Positions 8,635 through 18,112 of a DNA stretch of 64,000 bases are shown piece by piece (positions within the stretch are counted from its first letter, which is position 1; the number at the start of each line of letters is the position of its first letter). The translations under genes and the position numbers were made by a program. The notes below the pieces were generated by a model, which was not told the origin of the DNA, made no database searches, and saw only the letters and a program-made list of their open reading frames with translations. The DNA is from Scytolyngbya sp. HA4215-MV1 (GTDB lineage: Bacteria; Cyanobacteriota; Cyanobacteriia; Leptolyngbyales; Leptolyngbyaceae). The stretch spans positions 46,688-110,687 of the forward strand of contig JAHHIA010000017.1 of NCBI GenBank assembly GCA_019359045.1. The letters are read 5' to 3'.

Positions 8635-8663
8635 AAAAAAGGCATTCCCTGAGGAATGCCTTT
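8635..8663 (-). terminator. Intrinsic terminator upstream of codA
   Basis: Stem arms ggcattcc 8641-8648 and ggaatgcc 8653-8660, extended by AAA/TTT pairs. Read on the minus strand the hairpin is followed by a run of six T, the layout of a Rho-independent terminator for a transcript arriving from higher coordinates. No protein gene on that strand lies between here and 9613, so it either ends a small RNA or acts as an attenuator in the codA leader. Confidence 0.8.
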
Positions 8664-8905
8664 GTGGGTCTTGAGCCTGAAATCTAAAACGGGTTAAGGG
8701 TCTGTTTCGCAAACTGCTTAGACTTTGTAAATTCCCAGCTTGCACCTTAACACTGACCAGCTACCTTGCTTTTGGACACTTCAACTTCGGCAGGACTCTA
8801 GCTTAACTGGACGCCGCAATCAGGGAGTAGAGAGTTGCATTCTTGCCTCCTCTAATCTGTAAGGAGATGAGGCACACTCTTTTAAGAGCCTCTCCCTACC
8901 TCCAG
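8664..8905 (-). ncRNA. Candidate structured RNA or codA leader
   Basis: There is no convincing ORF here. On the minus strand the sequence can fold into a hairpin at about 8870-8905 (pairing ggaga with tctcc, gaggc with gcctc and ctctt with aagag) and a longer domain closed by gttaagg (about 8747) and ccttaac (about 8696), and it ends at the intrinsic terminator. I tested it by eye against tmRNA, RNase P RNA, SRP RNA, and purine and glutamine riboswitch cores and recognised none; 6S RNA could not be excluded. The promoter was not located. Confidence 0.4.
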
Positions 8906-9040
8906 CTCACTGAAGCGATTGCTTGCAACGACGTCAGTATATTTATTTACTTTCTGTATCCTATTCTACAGTTTCAACCCAGAAAATTGATCTTAATTAA
9001 AATTAACAATAAAAATGAGGTTGTTTTGCAACTGGGTAAA

Positions 9041-9147
9041 TAGGTAACCCTAATTAATTGGAAAAAAGGCGTTTGGGAGCTGTGCCCCCAGGCAGGGGAT
9101 TTTACCCCCTTTGCCTCCAAAAACATCTTCAATTTAATTTAGCCCAG
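9041..9147. repeat. Dispersed ~105-bp repeat, copy 1 (inverted relative to copy 2)
   Basis: Reverse complement of 53676-53779 with scattered differences: both share the motif order taggta, ccctaat, gggg-rich palindrome around ccccaggcaggggg, aaacatctt, aatttagcccagc. Each copy lies between genes and is mostly a fold-back built on G and C runs. No coding potential. Confidence 0.85.
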
Positions 9148-9385
9148 CGACTGATTGAGGCGCTCGGATGAAGTTTTCACATAGAAACCGATTTATAAAA
9201 AATATTCCCCTTTTGGCTGAAGCCTTCATATTCAGCAAGTTAGACCGCATTTTTGCGAGAGATTGCCGATCTCAGCCATGCTAAGAGTCATTACAGATTG
9301 ACTGAAGGTCATAGAGTTTTGACGCAAGTCAGGATAGAAAATCACTAATGCATTTTGCCGCACAACCATAGAAGGGAGTTTTGCT

Positions 9386-9622
9386 GTGCAATTAAAAGGT
9401 AATGTTTACGGTCCTGTTTCCCCCGAAACCGAAAAAATGCTGAACTGGTTGACTCGCAAAAGTGTCGATCGCAAGGACGAAGTCGTCCAGTTGTTGAGCT
9501 ACAACGAACCGGAAAACAGCGATGTTGTAGAATCAGAATTCATTTCCTGCACCTGGTACGACGGTTGCTACTATTGTCAGGACGAAAACCAGAAATGGTA
9601 TCAGGTCAAGTGCTACGTGTGA
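9386..9622 (+). CDS. Small acidic cyanobacterial hypothetical protein (78 aa)
   Basis: It starts at GTG 9386, preceded by gaaggga as ribosome binding site, and ends overlapping the convergent ABC gene by ten bases. The protein is acidic, with a C-terminal aromatic and Cys-rich patch (C-T-W-Y-D-G-C-Y-Y-C at about residues 55-64, then W-Y-Q-V-K-C-Y). The CxxxxxCxxC spacing could bind a metal or form disulfides, but I do not recognise a family. Codon use looks normal for the window, and the good SD supports a real gene. Confidence 0.65.
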   Translation: MQLKGNVYGPVSPETEKMLNWLTRKSVDRKDEVVQLLSYNEPENSDVVESEFISCTWYDGCYYCQDENQKWYQVKCYV

Positions 9623-11397
9623 GTATGGATGCCATTGAGCAACGGCGCAGCACTCAAAAGCGTTTTGGTATAAGGATGTTGGGGATGGTTGAAGACAGCT
9701 TCGGTCTCGCCAAGTTCAACAATCTGCCCAGCATTCATGACTGCAATGCGATCACAGAAGTACCTCGCCACCCAGAGGTCATGGGTAATGAATAGATAAG
9801 TTAGATCAAATTCTTGCTTCAGGGATTGCATCAGATCGAGCACCTGGGACTGGATGCTGGCATCGAGCATACTGACTGGCTCGTCACAAATCACCAGTTT
9901 GGGACGGGTAATCAAAGCGCGGGCGATCGCGACTCGCTGTTGCTGCCCCCCCGACAATTCTCCTGGATAGCGAGGGTAAAACTCTTGTGTGGGTGTCAGT
10001 CCTACCCGTTCTAGCATTTCCTCAACCTTTTCCTTGGCTTGCGCAGGCGAACACAAGCGATGAATCAGTAATGGATCGGCAATGCTGTCGCCGACGGTCA
10101 TGCGCGGATTCAAGCAGGCGTGAGGATCTTGAAAAATCATTTGCATTTGTCGCCGTTGTTGCTGGAGCTGCTGACGCGACAACCGAGTCAAATCTTGCTG
10201 CAAAAATTCGACTTTGCCCCCGGTGGGGCGGAGCAGATGCAATACCGTGCGCGATAGGGTGCTCTTGCCACACCCTGATTCGCCCACCAACCCCAGCGTT
10301 TCCCCCGAAAACAGTTCCAGATCAATCCCATCCACGGCGCGAATCGTAGCATCGGCATTTGAGAATAAACGCGCAAAGAAATTTTGTTCCAGGCTGTAGT
10401 GTTGCTGAAGATTTTGCAGGCGCAGGAGGGGCGAGGGGGCGAGGGTGGAAGGGGCAGAGGGGGCGAGGGGTACTTCAGTGTGAGAGCTTGCCTGGTGGCT
10501 GTTGAGGGAGGGCTGCTTTCGAATGCCTGTTGCTCCCTGCTCCAGATTTTGAACATGTAAGGCGGCTTTGAGCAGCGATCGAGTGTATTCGTGCTGCGGA
10601 TTCTGAAAAATGCTCTGAGTGTCACCCATTTCTACCATCTTGCCGCCATACATTACTGCCAGACGATCGCAATATTCGCCTACCATTGCCAGATCGTGAG
10701 AGATCAGCAACAACGCCATTTGTCGATCGGCACAGAGGCGGGTCAGTTCTTGCAAAATCTGGGCGGAAACGGTGACATCCAGGCTAGTGGTGGGTTCATC
10801 TGCCACAATCAGACGCGGATTCAGCAGCAATGCCAGGGCGATCGCCACCCGTTGCCGCATCCCCCCGCTAAACTCATGGGGATACTGCGCCCAGCGATTG
10901 GCAGGGATTTTCACCGTCTCCAGCACTTCCAGTGCTTTTACCCTTGCCTGTCGTCGCGATAGGTGCGGTTGATGCGCCCGCAAAGTCTCGATGCAATGTT
11001 CACCGATCGTCATCAGCGGATCGAGCCGCGTCATTGGGTCTTGGAACACTAACGACACGGCTTCACCGCGAAACCGTCGCAATGCCTCTGGCGATAGGTC
11101 AAAGAGCGATCGTCCATCAAATCGCAAGTGTCCCTCAATCTGGGTTGCTGAGGGCAACAACCGCAACACTGCTCGTCCCAAGGTGGATTTGCCACAGCCC
11201 GACTCTCCCACCAATCCCAACCGCTCGCCCGGTTGCAAGTCAAAAGACACGTCATCCACTGCCCAAATTGTTGCGCTTGGGCTCAGAGCGTCGATCGCCA
11301 GATTGCGGCGGCTGGTTGCGCGCTTTTGCTTTTGAGGATAAGCAATTCGCAGATTTTCAACCGATAGCAGAGAGTCTGGCATTGAATTACTCACCAA
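9613..11397 (-). CDS. Fused double-ATPase subunit of a peptide/nickel-type ABC importer (DppD-DppF-like)
   Basis: A 594-residue protein with two complete ABC ATPase domains. First: Walker A GESGCGKST 64-72, signature FSGGM 176-180, Walker B ending ADE near 201. Second: Walker A again GESGCGKST 372-380, signature LSGGQ, Walker B VICDEP. Each domain is followed by the 'HPYTK/EYTRSLL' region typical of oligopeptide importer ATPases. The two are joined by a Pro/Ser/Ala-rich linker at about 285-325. The protein would power uptake of oligopeptides, glutathione or a metal chelate at the inner face of the plasma membrane. No permease or binding protein gene is adjacent, so the substrate cannot be called. 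Confidence 0.9.
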   Translation of the reverse strand: MVSNSMPDSLLSVENLRIAYPQKQKRATSRRNLAIDALSPSATIWAVDDVSFDLQPGERLGLVGESGCGKSTLGRAVLRLLPSATQIEGHLRFDGRSLFDLSPEALRRFRGEAVSLVFQDPMTRLDPLMTIGEHCIETLRAHQPHLSRRQARVKALEVLETVKIPANRWAQYPHEFSGGMRQRVAIALALLLNPRLIVADEPTTSLDVTVSAQILQELTRLCADRQMALLLISHDLAMVGEYCDRLAVMYGGKMVEMGDTQSIFQNPQHEYTRSLLKAALHVQNLEQGATGIRKQPSLNSHQASSHTEVPLAPSAPSTLAPSPLLRLQNLQQHYSLEQNFFARLFSNADATIRAVDGIDLELFSGETLGLVGESGCGKSTLSRTVLHLLRPTGGKVEFLQQDLTRLSRQQLQQQRRQMQMIFQDPHACLNPRMTVGDSIADPLLIHRLCSPAQAKEKVEEMLERVGLTPTQEFYPRYPGELSGGQQQRVAIARALITRPKLVICDEPVSMLDASIQSQVLDLMQSLKQEFDLTYLFITHDLWVARYFCDRIAVMNAGQIVELGETEAVFNHPQHPYTKTLLSAAPLLNGIHTHT

Positions 11398-11421
11398 GGG
11401 CTTGTGGGTTATGTTTTACAC

Positions 11422-11480
11422 ATGTTGTTGGTATTTTTGAAAGCTTTGCTGAGCAAAGCTTTCAAAAATACCAACAACAT
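11422..11480. repeat. Perfect 29-bp palindrome with one-base centre
   Basis: Arms 11422-11450 and 11452-11480 are exact reverse complements around a single G. It lies 25 bases upstream of the ABC gene start, between two minus-strand genes. As RNA it makes a very stable hairpin in either orientation; as DNA it could extrude a cruciform. Confidence 0.93.
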
Positions 11481-11527
11481 CTTTGAAGCACTATCGGGGT
11501 TGTGTAGGTTGGGTTTCGCCGATCGAC

Positions 11528-12028
11528 TTACTCATCACGATAATGATCTAATTCTTCCTTATAGAGTAGTTGAATGTCCGATCGTAGGGCAATGCGAAAG
11601 GCGGTTTTGGCTTTGTTGATGCGATCGACCTGGTCAAAAGAATATTTTTCGTCAACTGGCTTTTCTCTTAGAACTCGACGCAGTGCATAGAGCGTATTTG
11701 CTGCCTGCTTAGATAGGAGCAAAAACGCCTTCGAACCATGCCACTCATCCAACTTAGCGAGAATCGTGTTGAAATATTCTTCAGTGAGGACATCCCGATG
11801 TTCGGTCATGTAAGTCCGTCGCAAGCCATTGGTAATCAAAATTGCTTCGTGATAGACTTCCAAGCGCTTTTCATAGAGCCGATTGGTCATTTCTCGCTGC
11901 ATTTCTCGCTCGAATTTCTCACGCTCTGACTTGAGTTCATTTCTGTTTGCCAGGAAAGAAATCATTGCCACCACGATCGAGACAACGGCGGCAATGACTG
12001 CACTTAGAATGCCAATTAGCCAATCCAT
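11528..12028 (-). CDS. Membrane-anchored coiled-coil hypothetical protein (166 aa)
   Basis: An N-terminal hydrophobic segment (residues 4-27) is followed by a strongly charged helix ('NELKSEREKFEREMQREM') likely to form a coiled coil, then a mostly helical domain rich in Leu, Arg and Lys. This topology, one TM with a cytoplasmic helical body, is common in uncharacterised bacterial proteins. It sits between the zinc-ribbon gene and the ABC gene on the same strand, 36 bases after the former's stop, so the two could share a transcript. No family recognised. Confidence 0.7.
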   Translation of the reverse strand: MDWLIGILSAVIAAVVSIVVAMISFLANRNELKSEREKFEREMQREMTNRLYEKRLEVYHEAILITNGLRRTYMTEHRDVLTEEYFNTILAKLDEWHGSKAFLLLSKQAANTLYALRRVLREKPVDEKYSFDQVDRINKAKTAFRIALRSDIQLLYKEELDHYRDE

Positions 12029-12064
12029 AGGGTTCTAATTGAAAAAGCGTGGTGGGTCAAAGGC

Positions 12065-12619
12065 TTACTTATCAAATCGCCGCATGAGGTATGCCACCCC
12101 AAAGTCACCATTGGGATGATTTTCCAACCGATCGGCTAACTCAAACAACTGTTTGGCAAGGTCTTCACCCAGTTTATTAATCGTGGCACGGCGTTCTTGC
12201 TCCGTTTGGCTCATCTCCCGCACTCGTCCTTGCCACTCATTAGAAAACAATTGCTCGATCGCCACATGCAATCCTAGTTCTTTGAGCACCTCCCATTCCC
12301 CGCGATCGCACCAAATCCCGCCACAATTAGGACAACGCTCCACATAAAACGGGTGAGAGATTCCCACCTTTGCCCTGGCAAGATAACAGCTACATGCCGG
12401 ACACAGGGCAGCTCTTGCATCAAAAGGCGAAGGCTCGAAATCAATTTCTAATGTCTTGGGTAAGGGAACATCACCCGGATGACGTTGCGGTTCTCGCCAC
12501 ACTTCATAAGACTCCACCGGAATCCAATTGCCCTCACAAGTTGGGCAATGTTCAACCGTCAGTCCCCTCTCTAAAGAAGATGTAATGAGATCTACCTGTC
12601 TGTCTTTAGGACATCTCAC
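12065..12619 (-). CDS. zf-TFIIB zinc-ribbon protein
   Basis: A 184-residue protein with two zinc-ribbon units. The first has C3 ('MRCPKD') and a C-P-T-C pair in 'EHCPTCEGNWI'; the second has 'CPACSCYLARAKV' and 'ERCPNCGGIWCDRGE', which ends in the zf-TFIIB signature C-P-x-C-G-G-x-W-x-D-x-G-E. A helical C-terminal half rich in Glu and Arg follows. Such proteins are thought to bind zinc and perhaps nucleic acid or protein partners; no specific function is established. Confidence 0.8.
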   Translation of the reverse strand: MRCPKDRQVDLITSSLERGLTVEHCPTCEGNWIPVESYEVWREPQRHPGDVPLPKTLEIDFEPSPFDARAALCPACSCYLARAKVGISHPFYVERCPNCGGIWCDRGEWEVLKELGLHVAIEQLFSNEWQGRVREMSQTEQERRATINKLGEDLAKQLFELADRLENHPNGDFGVAYLMRRFDK

Positions 12620-12741
12620 GCCGCGATCGCTCCTGAATTGTTAACTTCCCCAGTATCTCAATTTATTCGTTTTTCGGAACAGCGATGTAGAGATTGGAGA
12701 ACAAAGGGCAAGCAATTTGCATATTATTACCCTTTCCACCT

Positions 12742-13113
12742 TCACTGCTTCACTTCCTCTCCTAACAGCCCATCACAATAACGCAGCAACAAATTCAGCC
12801 GATCACTGATCTGTTCCTGTCGCTGACTTGCGGTTGTAGATTGGCGGGCTGCTTTTAGGAACGTCAAATCCATGCCTAAAAGACGTAATTGCTTATCGAT
12901 TTCAACCCAAAGCGCCCGTACTTGAGGGACTGATTCTAAAGCGGGTCCATTTCCATCGGGTGCTGTTAACTCTTGCTTAAAAAATTTTTGCAGCTCTTGA
13001 ATCCCTGCTTTTAGTGCTTCTTTGTCCGAATTGAGTTGAGCTGCGATGGTCGTCAATTTCTCAACCGCCTGGCGAAATTCTCGACAATGCTGACAATACG
13101 GTTCAGGAAGCAT
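12742..13113 (-). CDS. Hypothetical helical protein (123 aa)
   Basis: The N-terminus has C-x-x-C ('YCQHCREF', residues 7-14) followed by a long helical stretch with coiled-coil character ('EKLTTIAAQLNSDKEALKAG'). The rest is also helical with few aromatic residues. The 326 bases upstream of its start also serve the divergent rel gene, so the two may share a control region. No family recognised. Confidence 0.65.
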   Translation of the reverse strand: MLPEPYCQHCREFRQAVEKLTTIAAQLNSDKEALKAGIQELQKFFKQELTAPDGNGPALESVPQVRALWVEIDKQLRLLGMDLTFLKAARQSTTASQRQEQISDRLNLLLRYCDGLLGEEVKQ

Positions 13114-13439
13114 AAAAACTAACCAGAGGTTTTAGACAGTTGTAAAGAAATTTGTTTATATTATAGAAACAAGTTTTTTAAAACCTCATAGTCCATTTTT
13201 AGGCAACCAGATGAACTTGGCGATCAAGCCAAGCTCCCAGATCGTGATTTTTATTACTGTTACAGACGGATGCAGCTTGCTTGAGAATTTGTTGTGATAG
13301 ATAAAAACACCCAAATCCTCTGTTCAATCAGTTCCGAATTTGGCAGTCAATACAAATGTTCGTATATCGAATACGACACTCATGCCGTAGAATTCATCAA
13401 TCATCTACTTCTGAGCCAACCTGATTTTTAGCCTCAAGC
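13114..13439. other. Divergent intergenic region before rel
   Basis: AT-rich spacer. It holds a small dyad at 13359-13371 (ttcg-tatat-cgaa, flanked by gtattcgat-like sequence) that could be an operator, and a partial fold-back at 13135-13190 (aaccagaggtttta with aaaacctc). No gene seen. Confidence 0.3.
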
Positions 13440-15755
13440 ATGAACGTAACGGCTCTGACCGCGCCTTCCGCCTCCCATCCTGATTTTGCAATTCCTGGCT
13501 GGTTACGGGAATGTCTCGCCTCACGGTCTTCTACCGCTGAGTTACTGACCGATGCTTCCCCCCTAGACCCGAGCGACTCTGCCACAAGCCACAAACCAGC
13601 CGAGCCGCCGACAGGTAATGATCTCATCTGCCTGGCGTTTGAGTTTGCTGACCGACTGCACGAAGGGCAAACTCGCGCATCAGGTGAACCATATATTGCT
13701 CATCCCGTGGCTGTAGCAGGCTTGCTCAGGGCACTAGGAGGCAGTGCTGCCATGATTGCCGCTGGCTTCCTGCACGATGTGGTCGAAGATACCGACGTCA
13801 CGCCTGAGGAAATCGAGCAACATTTTGGGGTAGAAGTGCGGGGGTTAGTTGAAGGCGTCACCAAACTCTCAAAGTTTAACTTTTCTAGTAAAACGGAGCG
13901 CCAGGCAGAAAATTTTCGCCGAATGTTTTTGGCAATGGCGCAAGATATTCGCGTGATTGTAGTGAAGCTTGCCGATCGCTTACACAATATGCGAACCCTG
14001 GAACATCTATCCGAGGTGAAACGCAAACGTATTGCCTTGGAGACTCGCGAAATCTTTGCACCGTTAGCAAACCGCTTGGGCATTGGTCGTTTCAAATGGG
14101 AACTTGAAGATCTCTCATTTAAATATTTGGAGCCGGACTCTTACCGGGGTATTCAAGAGCTGGTGGCAGAAAAACGTACCGATCGCGAAGCTGGGCTCGC
14201 CCAGGTGATCCGATCCCTCAAACAACGATTGGATAAGCTCAGCATTCATTACACCGACATTAGCGGTCGTCCCAAACATCTCTATGGCATCTACCAAAAG
14301 ATGCAAAGACAGCAAAAGGAATTTTGGGAAATTTACGACATTGCCGCAATTCGCATTATTGTCGGCAGTAACGACGAATGCTATCGAGCGCTGGCGGTGG
14401 TTCACGACCTATTTCGCCCCATTCCTGGTCGTTTCAAAGACTACATCGGCTTACCCAAACCCAACCGCTACCAATCGCTCCATACAGTCGTTATTGGCAA
14501 TACGGGGCGTCCCCTGGAAGTGCAAATCCGCACGGTTGAAATGCACCACGTTGCAGAATATGGGATTGCAGCGCATTGGAAGTACAAAGAAACAGGTGGT
14601 TCCAGTCAGGCACAGATGACGACCGCTGACGAGAAATTTACCTGGTTGCGTCAGTTAATCGACTGGCAAAGCGATCTCAAAGATGCTCAAGAGTATTTGG
14701 AGAGCATCAAAGATGATTTGTTCGATGGCGATGTGTATGTCTTTACGCCGCAAGGGGATGTGGTGTCCCTCAAACGGGGTGCTACGCCGATCGATTTTGC
14801 TTATCGTATCCATAGTGAAGTGGGGAATCACTGTGCCGGAGCCAGAATAAACGGACGCATCGTCACCCTAGATACAGCATTGCAAAACGGCGATATTGTC
14901 GAGATCCTGACTCAGAAAAACTCTCGCCCCAGTCTGGACTGGCTTAACTTTGCGGCGACTACCAGCGCCCGCAACCGTATTCGTCAATGGTATAAGAGAT
15001 CGAACCGAGAAGAAAATGTCTCGCGTGGTCGCGACATGCTGGAGAAAGAACTGGGCAAAAACGGATTCGAGGCATTGCTCAAATCCAACCCGATGCTGGT
15101 CACTGCTGAGCGTTGCAACTATCACAGTGTAGAAGATTTGTTGGCAGCTTTGGGATATGGTGAAGTCACCCTGAAACTGGTTGTCAATCGTCTGCGGGAA
15201 GCTGTCAAAGCTCAACAACCGATCGCCCCTGATCCGCAAATCCTACCGCTGATTCCAGCAGGGAATAAACCGGTTGCGGTCAACCGTTCTAATAAATCCC
15301 CGATCGCTGGCATTGAAGGGCTTCTGTATCACATCGCTGGCTGTTGTAACCCGGTGCCCGGTGAAGCCATCATTGGGGTTGTGACACGCGGCAGTCGGGG
15401 TATCTCGATTCACCGCCAAGGGTGCCCCAATGTGGATCAGGTTTCTGGCGATCGCCTAGTTCCTGTGAGTTGGAACCCGACTGATGAGCGGGCGGGGCGT
15501 CCCCAAACTTATCCCGTTGATATTCAAATTGAGGTGATCGATCGGGTCGGTGTGCTCAAAGATATCCTCTCTCGACTGACCGACAACAACATCAATGTCC
15601 GCAACGCCAAAGTTCAGACCTACCCCGACCAAACTGCATTCATTGATCTCAGAATTGACATTCGCGATCACGAACAGCTGGAACGGACCTTCAGCCAGAT
15701 CAAAAAAATGACCGATGTGCTCAATCTGCGACGAATTAATCAATTGGAAGAGTAG
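13440..15755 (+). CDS. Bifunctional (p)ppGpp synthetase/hydrolase, Rel/SpoT family
   Basis: A 771-residue long RSH enzyme that makes (p)ppGpp from ATP and GTP/GDP and also hydrolyses it, setting the stringent response. The hydrolase HD domain (about 75-190) is intact: 'YIAHPVAVA', 'FLHDVVEDTD' and 'VKLADRLHNMRTL'. The synthetase domain (about 275-385) has 'GRPKHLYGIYQKM', 'YDIAAIRIIV' and 'RFKDYIGLPKPNRYQSLHT'. Since the HD motif is complete, both activities are expected. A TGS domain ('VYVFTPQGDVVSLKRGATPI', about 435-490) and a C-terminal ACT domain (about 695-770) follow. The first 55 residues are low-complexity. Start ATG 13440 is the first in frame; no strong SD is seen. It appears to be a single-gene transcript. 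Confidence 0.95.
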   Translation: MNVTALTAPSASHPDFAIPGWLRECLASRSSTAELLTDASPLDPSDSATSHKPAEPPTGNDLICLAFEFADRLHEGQTRASGEPYIAHPVAVAGLLRALGGSAAMIAAGFLHDVVEDTDVTPEEIEQHFGVEVRGLVEGVTKLSKFNFSSKTERQAENFRRMFLAMAQDIRVIVVKLADRLHNMRTLEHLSEVKRKRIALETREIFAPLANRLGIGRFKWELEDLSFKYLEPDSYRGIQELVAEKRTDREAGLAQVIRSLKQRLDKLSIHYTDISGRPKHLYGIYQKMQRQQKEFWEIYDIAAIRIIVGSNDECYRALAVVHDLFRPIPGRFKDYIGLPKPNRYQSLHTVVIGNTGRPLEVQIRTVEMHHVAEYGIAAHWKYKETGGSSQAQMTTADEKFTWLRQLIDWQSDLKDAQEYLESIKDDLFDGDVYVFTPQGDVVSLKRGATPIDFAYRIHSEVGNHCAGARINGRIVTLDTALQNGDIVEILTQKNSRPSLDWLNFAATTSARNRIRQWYKRSNREENVSRGRDMLEKELGKNGFEALLKSNPMLVTAERCNYHSVEDLLAALGYGEVTLKLVVNRLREAVKAQQPIAPDPQILPLIPAGNKPVAVNRSNKSPIAGIEGLLYHIAGCCNPVPGEAIIGVVTRGSRGISIHRQGCPNVDQVSGDRLVPVSWNPTDERAGRPQTYPVDIQIEVIDRVGVLKDILSRLTDNNINVRNAKVQTYPDQTAFIDLRIDIRDHEQLERTFSQIKKMTDVLNLRRINQLEE

Positions 15756-15923
15756 CGAAGAGATCACGACTGAGCAGGCTTGAGCAACTGCTTTAGCATG
15801 GCTTGGATATCTTCCATCTTCTTACCTTGCCATTCCAATGAATGATTGCATGCAATGGGGATATCCTGTCCTAGGTCATTCGTTTGAATATATCCTTCTC
15901 ATTGCCTTCACTAACTTGCCTCT

Positions 15924-17372
15924 ATGCAACAATTTCCCAATCCACTTCTAGCGCTAAATTATCTCCCTGCTTTTGCCGGATTGGGTGAAGACTATTTTGA
16001 TCAGGTTGTTGCTGCCAAGTTTCCCCAACATATTCTGCGCTTTCGCAATGATGATTTGCTTCCTATCCTGGGTTTGCCACCTGCTGGCGTCACCGATGCA
16101 GATTTCATTGAGGCATTTGGCAAATTTCAGGGACTGCAACCGTTTTTGGCAATGCGCTATCACGGCTACCAGTTTGGCGAGTATAACTCGGCACTGGGAG
16201 ATGGCAGAGGCTTTCTCTATGGGCAGGTACGAGGACTAGACGGCGAACTGTATGACTTTGGCACCAAAGGATCGGGAACAACGCCTTATTCCCGAGGAGG
16301 AGATGGTCGGCTTACCCTGAAAGGCGGAGTGCGCGAAGTGATTGCATCCGAAACGCTGCATCGGATGGGAGTCCGAACCTCTCGCTGCCTGAGTCTGGTG
16401 GAAACCGGAGAATCCCTTTGGCGAGGCGATGAACCTTCTCCTACCCGATCGTCGGTGATGATTCGCTTCAGTCGTTCCCATATCCGGTTTGGTACCTTCG
16501 AGCGACTGCATTACCTCGGTCGCAAAGATCTGATCCGAAAACTGCTGGATCATGTGTTGGAGTTCTACTATCCTCATCTGTTTAATCCAGAAGCCAACGA
16601 GAGAGATCGTCAAATAGCTTACTCACAGTTCTATGCAGAGTTGGTACAACGAGTTGCTACCCTAACCGCTCAATGGGTCGCAGCAGGCTTTTGCCACGCC
16701 GTATTGAACACAGACAATATGTCCATTACAGGCGAAAGTTTTGATTACGGTCCTTTTGCCTTCATCAATACCTACGATCTACGGTTTACCGCAGCCTATT
16801 TCGACTACTCTGGGCGCTACTGCTATGGCAACCAACCTGCAATTTGCCACTGGAACCTGGAAATGCTGCAACGCCCCTTGAAAGCTGTGATCGCGATCGC
16901 TGAAATGGAAGCTGCACTGGCAAACTTTGCCGCTCAGTTTCAAGCTGCCTACTACCAGCAAATGCTCTATAAACTTGGCTTTGCCACCCCTCCTTCACCC
17001 GACTCTGAAGCGCTGGTTCAACAAACCTTGCAATTGCTCCAACTCACCCAAACCAGCTACCCCGGATTCTTTGCCGATCTCACTCAACAATTCTCTCCTG
17101 CCTGGCGAGACGAAAGTGAACGCATCCTGAACCTGGCTGACTTTGCCCGAACCGATGAGCAAATTACCTGCTTGAAGCAATGGCGACAGCAATATCACCA
17201 TTGCTTGCTAGAAACCTCGCCCGAGCAACTAGATGCGATGGCTACGACTTTGCATTGTTACAATCCCCAAGTGGTTCCCATCCGACCCTACATCGAAGCA
17301 GTTTGGGAACCGATCGTTCAGGAAGATAACTGGGAACCCTTTTATGAACTATTGAGGCAGGTAAAAGAATAA
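15924..17372 (+). CDS. selO: Protein adenylyltransferase SelO (YdiU family)
   Basis: A 482-residue SelO pseudokinase, which transfers AMP from ATP to protein Ser/Thr/Tyr rather than phosphorylating. Family landmarks in order: '[20 protein letters not shown]', '[20 protein letters not shown]' (glycine-rich ATP loop), '[19 protein letters not shown]', and the metal/catalytic segment '[20 protein letters not shown]', which holds the conserved Asn and Asp of the active site. The length equals that of E. coli YdiU (about 480), and as in other bacteria no C-terminal selenocysteine is apparent. In other organisms SelO protects against oxidative stress; here that is inferred. Confidence 0.93.
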   Translation: MQQFPNPLLALNYLPAFAGLGEDYFDQVVAAKFPQHILRFRNDDLLPILGLPPAGVTDADFIEAFGKFQGLQPFLAMRYHGYQFGEYNSALGDGRGFLYGQVRGLDGELYDFGTKGSGTTPYSRGGDGRLTLKGGVREVIASETLHRMGVRTSRCLSLVETGESLWRGDEPSPTRSSVMIRFSRSHIRFGTFERLHYLGRKDLIRKLLDHVLEFYYPHLFNPEANERDRQIAYSQFYAELVQRVATLTAQWVAAGFCHAVLNTDNMSITGESFDYGPFAFINTYDLRFTAAYFDYSGRYCYGNQPAICHWNLEMLQRPLKAVIAIAEMEAALANFAAQFQAAYYQQMLYKLGFATPPSPDSEALVQQTLQLLQLTQTSYPGFFADLTQQFSPAWRDESERILNLADFARTDEQITCLKQWRQQYHHCLLETSPEQLDAMATTLHCYNPQVVPIRPYIEAVWEPIVQEDNWEPFYELLRQVKE

Positions 17373-17479
17373 TTCAATCAACGATCGGGAAAATGGATAG
17401 CTGAAGCTAGGAAGCCAAGATCAGGTTTCAGTCCTCAGCAACCAGAAACTGCTTCACCTCAATTTCTCATCCCCAGGTC

Positions 17480-18112
17480 TCATCCATTCGACTTCATCCT
17501 GGCTTTTGCCTTAGCAGCACTTTGCTTCAAAGATTGCAAGCGAGCTTCGTACTTTGACCTTTGCCGTTTTTTGGGGTTTTGGTCAATTAACACTTTAAGG
17601 GCACTCCCCAAACTCTTGTAGGCGTTGGGTAGCGAGTAGCCAAACCGGGTTGCCAGGGCGATCGCTTTTTCATCTGCTTCGGTGGCTTCTTTAAGGGTGC
17701 GCTCTCCGTTATTTTTTTGGTAGAGTCGCCACCCGGCAACCCCAGAAAGCGCCAGCGCCAGCAAAAGTAGCAACCCATCCTGTACCCAGAGTTCTCCCAC
17801 TGCACCGCCCAATCCGATCGCTAAGGCCGCCATTTCCCAGCCATCACGAGGAATGGTGTCGTTTTGGATACGAGCAACTTCATGCCAAAACAGCAGATTC
17901 CGCTGATCCGTCGCCAGTGCATCCCACTTTGCCAAATCGATTTGAATTTCAACCTGGTCTTTGCCGATTTCTTCACTCGTAATTAAAGGTGGGTTCACGG
18001 CTGTCGTGGTTTCAACAGTCACCCAACTTTGCAATTCTGGCGGGAGCAGGCCTTTCAGTCGGCGCAGTTCGCTCATTTCGGCACGGGCGGTGGAAGTTGC
18101 GTAGGAAGTCAT
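17480..18112 (-). CDS. DUF3318 membrane protein
   Basis: A 210-residue cyanobacterial protein. The N-terminal half has 'EMSELRRLKGLLPPELQSWV' and 'RNLLFWHEVARIQNDTIPRD', both typical of DUF3318. Two hydrophobic segments follow (about 95-110 and 115-130), then a basic, Lys/Arg-rich C-terminal tail. The HEV..IQ pattern resembles a degenerate metal-binding helix, but no function is established. It is convergent with selO. Confidence 0.78.
   Translation of the reverse strand: MTSYATSTARAEMSELRRLKGLLPPELQSWVTVETTTAVNPPLITSEEIGKDQVEIQIDLAKWDALATDQRNLLFWHEVARIQNDTIPRDGWEMAALAIGLGGAVGELWVQDGLLLLLALALSGVAGWRLYQKNNGERTLKEATEADEKAIALATRFGYSLPNAYKSLGSALKVLIDQNPKKRQRSKYEARLQSLKQSAAKAKARMKSNG

Noticed and set aside
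8843..9043. Plus-strand 66-codon frame
   Set aside because: It overlaps the structured region, lacks a ribosome site and is AT-rich low-complexity at the end.
13355..13375. ttcgtatatcgaa dyad as a LexA or FurA-like operator
   Set aside because: The arms are only four bases and do not fit the cyanobacterial LexA consensus; kept only as a note in the rel spacer.
15764..15893. Minus-strand coding-like tail 'NHSLEWQGKKMEDIQAMLKQ' after rel
   Set aside because: A plausible peptide fragment, but it has only an internal Met, no SD and a TGA close upstream; possibly a relic, not enough to call a gene.
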